From positions 84,049,001 to 84,113,000 of the forward strand of contig CM048552.1 of assembly GCA_026413225.1 (NCBI GenBank): 64,000 bases of DNA. Reading direction: 5' to 3'. This document shows, piece after piece, positions 47,510 to 60,100 of this stretch. The DNA is from Otis tarda (taxonomy: Eukaryota > Chordata > Aves > Otidiformes > Otididae). The number at the start of each line of letters is the position of its first letter. Position 1 is the first letter of the stretch. The translations under genes were made by a program, and so were the position numbers. The notes under the pieces are model-generated. The model saw only the letters and a program-made list of their open reading frames with translations, was not told where the DNA came from and searched no databases.

Positions 47510-49520
47510 ATAAAGGCCAGGAAGCCGGCATGGATGAGCAAGGAGCTCCTGGACCAACTGAAAGTGAAGAGGAAAGCCTATAGAGGGTGGAAGCGGAGAC
47601 AGGTAGCCTGGAAGGACTACAAAGAGGCTGTGCGAGTGGCCAGGGATCAGGTGAGGCAGGCTAAAGCCCTGACGGAACTGAATCTGGACAGAGATATAAA
47701 AAGCAACAGGAAAAGCTTCTATAGGGATGTAGGGGACAAAAGAAAGTCCAGGAAAAATGCAGGCCCCCTCCGGAAGAAAACCGGTGTCCTGGTTACCCAG
47801 GATATGGAGAAGGCTGAGGTACTCAATGACGTTGTTGCCTCATTCTTCACCAATAAGGGCTCTTGTCCCGCCACCCAAGCAGTAGAATGCGCAAGCAGGG
47901 ACTGCAAGGGTGAAGAACCGCCCACTGTACTTGAAGAGCAGGTTCGGGATCATCTGAGGAACTTAAAGGTGCACAAGTCCATGGGACCTGATGAGATCCA
48001 TCCGCGCGTCCTGAGGGAACTGGCAGATGAAGTTGCCAAGCCACTGGCCATCATATTTGAGAAGTTGTGGCAGTCTGGCGAGGTCCCCGATGACTGGAAG
48101 AGAGGGAACATAACCCAAATTTTTAAAAAGGCGAACAAGGAGGACCCGGGCAACTACAGGCCGGCCAGCCTCACCTCTGGCAGGTCATGGAACAGATTCT
48201 CCTGGAAACCATGCTAAGGCACATGGAGGGCAAGGAGGTGGTTGGTGACAGCCAAGGTGGCTTCACCAAGGGCAGATCGTGCCTGACCAATTTGGTGGCC
48301 TTCTATGACGGGGTAACAGCATCGGTGGACAAGGGACAAGCAACGGATATCATCTACCTGGACTTGTGCAAAGCTTTTGACACTGTCCCGCATGACATCC
48401 TTCTCTCTAAACTAGAGAGACATGGGTTTGATGGATGGACCACTCGGTGGATAAGGAGTTGGCCGCAACTGGATGGCCGCACTCAGAGAGTGGTGGTTAA
48501 CGGCTCAATGTCCAAGTGGAGACTGGTCACGAGTGGTGTCCCTCAGGGGTCTGTGTCGGGCCCGGCCCTGTTCAACATCTTTGTCAGCAACCTGGACAGT
48601 GGGATAGAGTGCACCCTCAGCAAGTTCGCCAATGACACCAAGCTGTGCGGTGCTGTCGACACACGGGAAGGGAGGGATGCCATCCAGAGAGACCTTGACA
48701 GGCTGGAGAGGTGGGCCCGTGCAAACCTCATGAAGTTCAACCAGGCCAAGTGCAAGGTCCCGCACTTGGGTTGTGACAATCCCAGGCACAATTACAGGCT
48801 GGACAGAGAATGGATTGAGAGCAGCCCTGAGGAGAAGGACTTGGGAGTGATGGTGGACGAGAAGCTCAACATGAGCTGGCAATGCGCCCTTGCGGCCCAG
48901 AAGGCCAACTGCATCCTGGGCTACATCAAAACGAGTGTGGCCAGCAGGTCAAGGGAGGTGATTCTCCCCCTCTACTCTGCCCTGGTGAGACCCCACCTGG
49001 AGTATTGTGTCCAGTTCTGGAGCCCCCAACACAAGAAGGACATGGACCAGTATGAGAGGGTCCAGAGGAGGGCCACAAAGATGATAAAAGGGCTGGAGCA
49101 CCTCTCTTATGAAAACAGGCTGAGAGAGTTGGGGCTGTTCAGCCTAGAGAAGAAGAGGCTCAGGGAAGACCTGATAGCGGTCTTCCAGTACCTCAAGGGG
49201 GCCTATAAGAGAGATGGAAAGAGGCTGTTCAGTAGGGCCTGTTGCGATAGGACAAGGAGTAATGGTTTTAAAATAGAGGGAGGTAGATTTCGATTGGATA
49301 TTAGGAAAAAATTTTTTACGCTGAGTGTGGTAGAACACTGGAACAGGTTGCCCAGAGAGGTGGTGGAAGCCCCATCCCTGGAAATGTTCAAGGCCAGGCT
49401 GGATGAGGCTCTGAGCAACCTGATCTAGTCGGGGATTTCCCTGCTCCTTGCAGGGGGGTTGGACTAGATGACCTTTGAAGGCCACTTCCAACCCTAACCA
49501 TTCTATGATTCTATGATTCT
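47510..49520 (+). mobile_element. CR1 LINE, ~2 kb, largely open reverse transcriptase frame
   Basis: The longest CR1 in the window, plus strand, antisense in a RIMKLB intron. The first frame (47534-48217) covers the linker before RT and RT motifs up to NYRPASLTS. The second (48187-49428, 413 codons) continues with [56 protein letters not shown] and the C-terminal domain, ending ALSNLI. The frames are joined by one frameshift at about 48178-48187, where the consensus has a few more bases. The endonuclease domain and 5' UTR are missing. The end carries CTATGATTCTATGATTCT, the CR1 tail repeat. The active-site FADD reads FAND, so the encoded RT would be expected to be inactive. Confidence 0.96.
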
Positions 49521-49990
49521 AATAATTAACTGTTCTGGTGGGAAACAAACCGTAAACAATTGTGAAAAGTTTAACACAAGGGTCTGTACTCTTTTTGTCC
49601 TTTCACAATAACTAATACATTTGCAGATATTTTTATTCATGTAGAAGTTTAAACTACTTTCAGGTTTTACCAAAGTCTAAATATTTATAGTATCCTATAA
49701 CATTTAGCTCCCCAAGTTCTTGTCTGATGTTTCAGGCAACTGGAAAATGTTCTAGTAGTAACAGTCAAGGTTAGTTGCTTGGAAGGCTGGGGTACAGTGA
49801 AAGTACTCTTCCCAAAGCATTACAGCTAATCAACAAAGTCAAAAAAAGCATTCAGTGTTGTGAGTTTTATTTCCTTTTCTGGTTACTGAACCAAAACTTG
49901 CGTTTCCAAAACTTGTCTCATATCTTTTGCACTACAAAAGCATAAACTACAGTAGGCAACTATGCTATCATTTTGACCCAAATGCCTTAC

Positions 49991-50221
49991 CATATGAAAA
50001 AGTGTCTGGAAGAGGCACACCATGACCAGCAAGTTCTTGAAACGTCCAGAACTTGTTCACACAGTTGAGGATGGCTTGAGGACGGTTCATCAATCGACAG
50101 CCCATCTTCTCAAGGTGGCGAAGGACTGTGATATCGCTGTCACTCTGGACCCAAGGTGTTGGTACACGCACAACCACCACTTGTGGGTAAGCAGTAATGA
50201 GTTCTCCGTTCACCCGGAGAC
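49991..50221 (-). CDS. RIMKLB: RIMKLB coding exon (pre-ATP-grasp domain)
   Basis: This 231-nt exon, phase 1 at both ends, lies between acceptor CTTCTTTAG and donor GTAAGG. It encodes [20 protein letters not shown], then [40 protein letters not shown] and [17 protein letters not shown]. This is the N-terminal RimK-like fold and the start of the ATP-grasp domain (the N-K-F-W-T-F-Q-E helix). It is the most 5' coding exon found. About 58 N-terminal residues, expected to start MCSS and end IEQGNL (from memory of the human protein), are not encoded anywhere upstream within the window. Confidence 0.97.
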
Positions 50222-51079
50222 CTAAAGAAGGAAGAAAAAAACATCCCAATCAACTACAAGGTCTTCAGGAGAAGGTAAACAGGCAAAGAAATACTGCACT
50301 GTATGTGATCACAACAGAGATATCAGGCTTCAACAGTGAGCCTTAAGCAGCACAACTCTTTGTAGACTGCGTCTTGTCAGTTGTGCTGTTTCACGCATGT
50401 CACTCTTAATCCACCTAAAATTAGGACTAAGCAAAGAATAGACTGTACTAGGGTACATGATCTTGGGCTCCTTCCCAGGGTGAAGGTCTTTTTTTATAGT
50501 TTGACATGTCATTCTTCCTATGGGTGTTAGCCACACACTACATTCAATCAGCAGTATCAATAGCTCAGGAGGTTCCTGCCTCCCACTCCTTGTTCTTGCC
50601 TACATGATACAGTTCATACCAGTCTCAGTACAGCTGTATTGATCCCTATTTATGCTATCACATTACACAACACATTGACAAAGTAACAGAGATGAGATAT
50701 GACCCTTAAAAAAAAACCCCAGCAGTAATTTTAACACAGATAACTTCAACAATCTGGTATATACTAAGTAAGTACTCAGAAATAACTTTATCAGCTAACA
50801 GGGCAGCACCCTGTGACATTAAGGCAGGAACTAGAAGGAAAGTCAGCTTTGCCACCAAGACCAATGTATTACTTAATCATGACCTATAGTTTCACAGACT
50901 ATGTCTCTGAAAAAGAAACACTGAAAGACAGGCCGCAGGAATGGGAATACAATAGGATTGGACAGGAAGGCATCGTGCTTGATGAAGACACTTTGACATC
51001 TGAAGATGGAAAAAGACAAATAGGACTTGATATTCCCTTTATTTGGCTTATGTTCAAAGTACAATTTTCTGACTTCAGC

Positions 51080-51114
51080 GTAAAATACACAGCTCACACT
51101 GCTGTGTATTTTAC
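51080..51114. repeat. Perfect 14-bp inverted repeat
   Basis: GTAAAATACACAGC at 51080-51093 is the exact reverse complement of 51101-51114, with a 7-base loop. Confidence 0.9.
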
Positions 51115-54100
51115 ACTTAGCACCTTAAGGGTTAAAAAATAGAAAGAAGGTGAGCTGAGAAATCACAGTGCATCTGCTTTTCTATGCCTATGAAAGTCCA
51201 GCTGTAACTATCTGCCCCAAACTATCAATATATCTAGCCCTAAATAATTACCTGATTAGCTCTACTCCAAAGATGTACTTTTCAAATACAGACTTGCATC
51301 TACTCAACCTGCAGACACATATTACCAGGCAATATAGCTCACTTCAATATGTATTTGAATTAATTGAGAGGGGAGAAAAGGGAGGTTGTCTCCATCTCTG
51401 TACTTCCTGTTTTCTCTTCTTCTCCTGACCAGGATATCTTTTAGAGCTTGCCTTAAATATAGTGAAGCAACCAGCTAACTCCCAAAATGGAAGTAGAAAT
51501 ATGCTGCTCAGTCCTCAGGAAGACACAGAACTGCACTCTGGAGAGGCCAAAACAGAGCCATATCCAATACAAATCCCTTTTTCCAATCTCCATTGCCATA
51601 ATTGTACAGAGATGAGAAAACATAAGCAGACGGGTGCTCTGGCTGCTCACCTCATTAGCACCAAGCACTGCCGCAATGCAGCTGACATGACTTGCGTGTT
51701 TAAGCAATCAGGCTTCAGACACACACACACCATTTTACAGAGGCATCTCAAGTAAAATTAAAAACAATACATTGCTAAAAATCTAAGCAGAAATGAACAT
51801 CAGGAAATGACTGCCATCTCCTTTAGCCAGAAAAGGTGTACAGATTCAGAAAGTAAAAGATCTTTAACTCGTTAGTCAGATTCCACCTTACATATGTATT
51901 TTCTCATTTAAGTGCATGCCCAATTACACCCAGTTTCTGCCACTGTAATAGCATGCATGTCCTGATCCATGTGCAAGCTCTGGAACAATCACAATTACCA
52001 TTGTTATCTTTGTTGTGAAACAAAACTACAGTTTTCTAATTCATAATCTCTCAGACTCTATTTTGTCGTTTTGCTTTAAAGTCCTATCACATGCACCATG
52101 GAGTCTGAAAAAGAAAAAGAACAGTTTGAAGAGAGGTATATGCCTCACCTGGAATCCTCCTGAATACCTGCAATAGACTTGACTATCAGACCAATGTAAA
52201 TTCAGCCAGGCCACCCCCCCCTCCCTCCCCGGGAGTGACTGGAAGTACAATTATGTTAACAATCTGAACTTTTGTTCCAGATTCAGTTATTTTCTCTGGT
52301 CTGTATACTGTTCTCCCCAGAACAAAAAAAAAAAATTCTCTCCCTTCATAGAAGACAGTTGACAAACAAAGAGAAGAGCTACTCTAAGAAAGGTGTAATT
52401 TTAATCACTACAACTCACATGCACCACAAAAATTAGCTGCAGTCTCCCAGCAACACAGAGCAACAAACAGAAGCAGCTTTATTACAGTGAAAAGAAGAGC
52501 CAGATTCTGCCATTTTGGAAGAAGCTTATATTCAGTATTTCATCTGAGACCCAGCAGTTAACAATCAGTTTAATGGTCATTATTGCCAAGTGGGCTGATA
52601 AAATAATATTTATTCACTATGAAGTGCTGAAAGAGTAACACAGAAGATATTAAGGCATTCAATTAATTTCTTTTTCAAATAAACAATTCATTAATGCAAA
52701 GAGGGAGAAAGAAAAAAGTATACATTACAGAGATGATACTTAAAGAGTGGCTAAGAGATGATTTTTTTTTTTTTTTTGTTACATATGTAACAAGCTTTCC
52801 AAGAAATCATTAGTATATTCATCACATTTTCTGGAATTACTTAGCATATTTAAATATCCTTTGCACATGTGTAGTGAATGGGTTGGTGGTCCTCTGGGGG
52901 TCTTTGGTGGTCTCTGGTGATCCCTAGTGGTTACCAAAAAGGTATCCCTTAGTGTCTTTTCCCTGAACTCTTGAGTCCTTCTTCCATATAGGGTCTTGTC
53001 TTGACTCACTGCTCTGCTTGTAAATTCCTTAAGCTCCTTATCTTGGTTTTAGCTAGTGTCTGCTGGTTTATCTGTATTCCTTCAGGATGTGTCAGTCACA
53101 GTTGCAAAAATCTCATCTCAGCACCTCCTGGAGCATCCTTAAAGGAGCTTTGTTTTGTCACACATTAAATTTTACAACTCTGCTGTTCCTTTCCTCACGG
53201 TTAGTTTACATTTTCACGCAAGGATTACATTGTTATAGCGATTACAACTGGAACACATAATTCATTAACTTGGAGATAACTCTTATCAATTTGCTCTTTT
53301 AGTCTGGTATCAGTACCATCCTGGTCCCAGAACAGCAGCAGTGAGTTACATTCACAGTTGCCTGTGGACAATGAACTGAACTCACAAACTCACAGGAGGC
53401 AGATGTTCAGATCATACAGAAGCACCTGAACAAATAACAAGTTGGTCCATTTGTTGGCTTCCTAAATGGATCCCCTAAAATTGCAGATATGGCAAAACAG
53501 ACAGCTATTACAGTCCTTAGAAGTACCAATACTGTGAGCCAGGAAAGGGAGATTTCATGCTTATCTAATATTATGAACTTTACCAACACATAACAATCAT
53601 TTTACCAGTGCATGGGGAACAATTTCTTAGGTTATCATAAAACATTTGGGTATTCTTTGGCCCTATAAGATAAAGACTCCTGAGCTGGAATATCACACTG
53701 CAAAAATAGATTTAAATGCCACCCTTGAACAAGTTCTGTTCTTTCACTCAGTACTAGCTTTCTTTCTTCTTCCTCTGCAAGACGAAACTCTTCAAAATGC
53801 AATATGGTAGACTTTTAACATTATACACCAAACATCACAGTAGTCAGATGAAAGTGCAAAAGGAATTTTTGCAATGTGAACTGTAATCACCTGCGAATGA
53901 ACTTGACCAGTTACACCACATCCCTCAAATGAAGTTGAAAAGCCTCAAGTTTCTCTTAAAGACAGCTCAAAGCAGCACATGATAGAACTGAGTGGGTAAA
54001 CGTATGACTCCTCATCAGTTGGCCCAACCAGTCCTATTGCTTTTCATTCCCAAAGATCAGCAGAGGAGCTTAAAGTGCAAAGTAGCTGGTCTCTGCTAAA

Positions 54101-57100
54101 AAGGCTTATTTTGACCCAAACAGATTAGAAGCCATCACATGCACCCGAGAAGTCCACAGAAAAATGGAAGCAGCATTAAATTCTAGTGAAGACAGAAGAA
54201 AGGGGCAGAAACTTCTACTACTGTTACCAGTGAGATCAGAAGACATGTATCTATACCCTAAGAAAGCTCTTGAGACAGTAAGACCCAACATGGTAGGCCC
54301 TATTTGCATAGCAAGATATTCAGGATGACAGTTGCCTCTCGACAATCTGATTTTGTACAATTTTAGGGTGGATGCACATAGTCTGGAAAAAAAAAACCAG
54401 AATTCTGGAAGTTCCCAGCCCTCACTCATGTATGCAGGGTTTTTTCAGTACCCTCTGTCTTCTTCCCTCTCACAAATTTATCTCATTATCACAACTGTTT
54501 AATTAAAAAGCTTCACTCTTAAGAGAGTTATCATTTAGGTGTCAAGAGATTACAACCGAAATGCCTCAAAATACAGACATACACACAAACAAAACTGAGT
54601 TATCCTGACTTAACCAGTTTCTACCCTTCAACTAAGACTCCTAAGCTGACTATGTGCTTGTTCCCACCCTACAGCAAAACACAAGGCAAAATGTTTGACC
54701 TTAAGCCTCAGTGAACGGATTCTACAACAATGAATCTCACTACACGACTGGGATAAGCTAAGTGCCCAAATACAGGCATTGTAATAATATCCCATAAAGC
54801 TTGCAAATCAAACACACTTCTGCAAGTCAATCACAACCACAGCCAGAGTACTTAAATTCTTAAACTGCAGTCTCACACCTTTTACAATTCACAAGCACTG
54901 GTGCTTCATCTACCCAGTTATCTTACTTTCTTGTGCTTTAGAAACGCTGATAAGCACTTCTGCATTGATGGCATCATGGACGGCTAAAAACGATGAAGGT
55001 TTTAAGAAATCGTGTGCAGCTTCTGAACATCTTAACTCACACCCAAGCAGCATTTTAAATTGCTAGACATTTCTGAAACTCATTCTATTTAGTTTGTACT
55101 CTACACAAATCCCTTCCAATCCAACAAGAATCAGTTCAGCAGCAGATTAATAGCTACTGCAAAGCAGTACCTCATGTCCAATTTGCATGTTATGAACAAT
55201 TGTGCTTTCAGCTGAAACAATGCAAACGTTTTCACAGAAGGAATATAGTTTCAGAAGGAAGATCTAAAATCTCTAAAGATTTGCAAAGACAAAAAAAATA
55301 ATTACAGAGCTTTTATAGCTCTCATTATAGCAAACATCATGCACTTTTAACAACAACAAAAAAATCTCAGTAATATGAAAAAAGTATTTTCATTCCAAAT
55401 TATAATTTTGGAAAACAGTCAAAAAACCCAAACTGAGTCACCAAGACCATGAAGTATGTAGGACTCAAATTCAGGTCTTCAAGTACAGCATGTGACCATA
55501 AGAACCACAGTCAACTTCTTCAATAAAACGATACAATACAAAGCTAAATGCTTGAAGTATTTAACACACAAACAGAAGGAGATCTGGGTAGGCTTACACG
55601 TCAATCAGATTATTGATACAAAGCCTTTATTTTTATACAATATGAACCATCAGTATTAATCGATAGACTATGATAGATGAAAAGACTAAAGTAGTTGGAA
55701 ATGTCAGAAGCTATAGCCTGGGGAAGAAACTCAAAGGACATGGACATATTAGTAACAAAGAAGAAACTTTCTCAAGTAGAAATACTACATTTACGTTTAC
55801 TTCTACATGTACACTAGTACACTAAATCACCTACTTGTCCCAATTAATCAGTTGTAACAAAAATCACTGAATTTTTCTACAAACCTAGACTCACTCATGT
55901 TCTCAAAACAGTGCATTACTATTTCTGGTTCATTCGTCCTCCCAATATGTCAGCCAAAAGACGCTGCATAATATTTGTGTTAAAGTTATAAAGCTCAAGA
56001 GGGAAATACTCTAAACTTTAACAGCAGACTATTGTCAATAACAAGACAAATGTTCCCTCACCAAACTCAATACAACTGAATTTCAAAAATTTTAAAACTT
56101 AGCATACTTTGAACATACATTCTGCCAAGTGAGTGGCAGAATTTACAAATTCTACCAAAGTAGAATTAACATTAACAGAACGCTATTCTATACCCCAAAA
56201 TCTTGCAGTATATTGATTTTACTTTACATATCTATCATAAAACAACTGTAAGCAACATGAATTCCCATAACTTGGGTGATATGTAGTAAAGTATAGCACT
56301 TTAAATGGAATTTGATTTAAACTAGAACTTAACCTTTGAAGCGCAGCTAGGCATTGAATTTTTAGACATCTACTGATTTATTAACACCAAACTAAACTTC
56401 CCCCTTTGGAGTTGCACAGGCATTTTCTCCTCTGTATCACTTACCACTTGACAGCTAGTTTATTAGTTCAAACACTAGGTTGTCACAATTTCTCCAAAAT
56501 TTCACTGCCATGCAAAAGTCCCTTTGATAGCTAGTATTACCAAGCTATTTTTCACTTTAGTGTGCATAGAAACAGATTTCTACAATAGTTCTGTGCTGGG
56601 TGTTTTAAGTTTGTATTCTCTTCCTTCCTATTCTACTTACTAGTTTTTCACACCAAATTAACAAGTCCTGGCACTTAACCCTATGGGTTTAATAGTGCCT
56701 CAATCTCCTTCTCCACACAAACTTAACCAAAACATCTTTCTCACCAAGATACACTTCCATAGCTCAGCAGTTCAAATGAAATCACACGTAGCAGAGACAA
56801 AATTGATCTCTCTAGAAAAGTACTATGCCATTCTATTCTGAAAAAGAGAACAGAGAAATAAAGAGGAGTAGCTTCAACTTCAATTCATAAATTCCTAATG
56901 CAAGCATTGTGAAAAGTTTCACAAAAGGTCACAGCTGCAGCTCCAGACAGAAAGCAAGCAGATACATGAGTTAAAGCAGCTTTGCTTCATGTCCCTCCTG
57001 GACTCGGAGGACCTCTTCCCTTTCCAAGGAAGAACACAGAATCATTCTTAGACCTGAGCAGTCTATTGAAAATGGTGAAGAACTTGTGAAGGGCAATGAT

Positions 57101-60100
57101 CAAAGTGTTACGGCCATCTGAACTAGGGGTTCTTTTGGGCACAAGGGGAAACAGATCAGAAGCCTGTATGTGTACCTCACTAAATCAATACTAAGCAAAC
57201 TGATTATGGATATATCTGTGTTTCTGAGCTACATTTCTAGTCACAATACACTATTTGCTTATAAACCCAAACTACGAGCACTTCTTCAGAGCTATGCATA
57301 AATGTGAAGTCAATGGACAAATATAAAAACATATGTAAAGGTATATTACAAACACAAATTAATTCTAGACCACCATCTTGCTCTGAGAATTTTATGGTAG
57401 ATATATAAACATGGAAACTATATTGAAATTATAGTAAAGCCTTAACTACCATTATTGTATGTATATAAACACACAACTAAAATACTTTGCATCACTAAAA
57501 AAAAAAAACAAACCCACACCACTACACATTTCCAGAGTACTTAAAAGACATTCAAACAAGTACAGAAATACATAGTACTTTAGCCCTATTTCCAAACAAG
57601 GATGCTTAAGTGATATAATTATTAAGATGCACAAACAGAGTGTTGTAAAAAAAAACTGCAAAGAATAATGCCACAAGAAGAGAATCAAAAGATTCATTAA
57701 ACAAAAGAGTGTTGGAAAAGGTGTGATTTTAAATACCTTGAAAAGTCCATTTTTGCTTTTCCCACTGAGTTTATTTAAAGCTCCCATCATACGTCTGCTT
57801 TTCTGGGCTTGTTGCTGGGCAAAGTTAGAAGAATTTTAAATATATCCCATAGTATAAACTCAAAGAAAAAATATTCACAATGAGATCCATTTAAATTTAC
57901 TGCAATTAAAAATGTAGTTTATCTGTTGATCAAAGTTTTAAATTATTTGAATTATAACAAAGCAAATTCTCTCACAGCTTAAATTAATGACTCTCAGTGC
58001 AAGGGAGATGGTTTTGACTTGAATGACAATTCTTACGGAAGTATATGCATGCACACATGCTATACAGCCACTGCATAAGCAGTGATAAGGTTGTCTTTTC
58101 TCTATCAGATTTCCCATAAAAGCTCTCAATGAATATAACAATTCTTCATATTAAGAGAAAGCTCAGGCTCACAAACAGGATTTATGTATCCTGTCCTCAC
58201 TATGTGCCTTTAAAATGTACTTCTAGCAACTGCACTACAAATACTTCCTTTCTTGTTTTCACATGTAAAAAAAATTTAATAAATCTTGAGTTTCATTATT
58301 AGTTTAACCTGATCTGATCTAAGCCAGAGTTAATATACATGGGGACAACCTTGTCTTTTATCACACTACCAACAATGTGCTCCCATCATCTCTCCTTTGA
58401 TGGAGAGGTGGCAGTATTAAACATTCAGCTTACAGTTGTTTTTTTCCTTTTTGCAGTTGTTAGTATCAACACTGTGAAAAAACAAATAAGACGTGATGAG
58501 AGGGAGAACACCACTGCTACTTTGAGTAATAGAAAGGTATTACACCAGCATAACAAAAAAAAAACCCTGAAACTAACTTTGGGATGAGGTTTCACAAGAC
58601 ATCTGAGAACAAACTTACCACTGAAACCAAAAGGAGGCAACCTGACTGGCCTGTTTTGACCATACAGTTCCACTCTCCTTTGCTCCACTTCTGGCACTTG
58701 TCTCATCCTCTCAGTGAGTTAGGTCAGATAGCTACATCTGCAGAGCATCATTCAGGGTTTTTTGTGCAGTTGACTACTTGTGAGGCAAGACCTCAGTTAA
58801 CTAGATACCACACTGCAAGAGCAAAGGGTGGGTATGCACAGACAAGGGCAGGTGAGCAGTAAGACAGACTGCCTTTTGAGCAGTAAAAGTCCAGTCAGTT
58901 CTAACACCTGACAAACCACCACACTCTGACAGAAACGCTATAAATCAGCACAAGTCAGCACTGACATCAAAATAAATAGTCCTGTTCTTCAGCTATTGCA
59001 GCTCCTGCTTCCAAATCCCAGGATGCCTGTCCACTTTACCTGCAAAAGTATTTTCACAACTACTTTACGACCTGAATCCTCAGGAAAGAGAAAGTAGCAC
59101 AGAAGTAAAAACATGTAGGTAAAAACAACAGGGAAGGTTTTTCCTCTATTTCTTTCAGTGTCAGCGTCATCTTAAAATTTTCCGCACCTTAAAATCTTTC
59201 AGATGACTTATGAAGTAGACTAGGATTTTAGAGTTTATTATTTGGATTAGCAACAACAGGTTCATCAGCCACTACTACCACCAAGCTTGTCACAGTATGC
59301 TTAAAGTAACTTAGCTTTCTTGAAGGAATCTCAGTCAAAACCAGAAAAAAAAAACATGACAGTCTAACCTTACCAAGACGTAGCCAAAAAAAAAAAAAAG
59401 AAAAAAAAAAGGAACCAAAAGTATTATTCTTGGCCAGAAGAAAAGAGAACTACAAATGTGAAACACAGAAAGGTAACAGGGGAAAAGCAACATTTAAGAA
59501 ACTCTATATGAAAGGAAGCTCTCAAAAGGAATTTAAAAGAGGTTCTAACACAGCATTTTTCCTGTTTCCTTTGCCAACTTCTTTTGTTCTTCTCCTCAAT
59601 GATCAATGGTGTTAAAGGCTGCAAAGCAACTCAAAATTTTAAGCTCAAAAGTTTGCTGGGAGAAACGGTTTGGGTCATTCCTTTAATATATTAAGATTAC
59701 ACATTTATTAACACAAGGAATGTCTTTTTGATGCATGATCACAGTTCCCAAGTTTGACAGTAGCACAGATTGTTAACAGTAGTATCCACAATCAGGAAAC
59801 TGCACATCAGTAGTAGCAAGACTGTTTCAGTGCTTACATACTGATTCAAAGTCTGACTGTAGACCATGGGAGTGGAAATGCTGTGCCAGCTTCAGTAACC
59901 TCACCTGCTCCAAAACAGTATGAAGGAATACTGATGAATTTGAGTTAACGCAGTTTCTCAACAAATGCCTACAACATGCCATAAACTGTTGGTCCTCCCT
60001 AAACGTAACATGGAAACCTTTCTATGTTGGCAGACCTCATAAAGCATGAGTAAGACTCCAGAAAAGAGAACAGTTCAAATAAAATACGCAGTTTCACGTT

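Larger units (their letters stand above)
46063..49990 (-). other. RIMKLB: RIMKLB intron carrying an antisense CR1
   Basis: Donor GTAAGG at 49990, acceptor TTTTTGCCAG at 46063. Phase 1. It contains a homopurine tract (46928-47040) and a 2-kb CR1 on the opposite strand (47510-49520). Confidence 0.93.

Noticed and set aside
50813..51142. A 109-codon plus-strand frame with protein-like composition.
   Set aside because: It runs through the 51080-51114 inverted repeat, has no splice or promoter context and matches nothing known to me.
52762..52791. A 16-T run next to a perfect GTTACATATGTAAC palindrome, considered as another retrocopy tail.
   Set aside because: There is no AATAAA at a suitable distance on the minus strand and no mRNA-like sequence beside it.
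57733..57810. A minus-strand 78-nt segment with an acceptor (TTTGCCCAG) and a donor (AAG|GTATTT), translating as QQAQKSRRMMGALNKLSGKS and on, as a possible cassette exon of RIMKLB.
   Set aside because: Phase 0 at both ends does not fit the phase-1 introns. Read in the phase required by the neighbouring exon it hits a stop, and spliced from its own ATG into the next exon it also stops at once. No family match.
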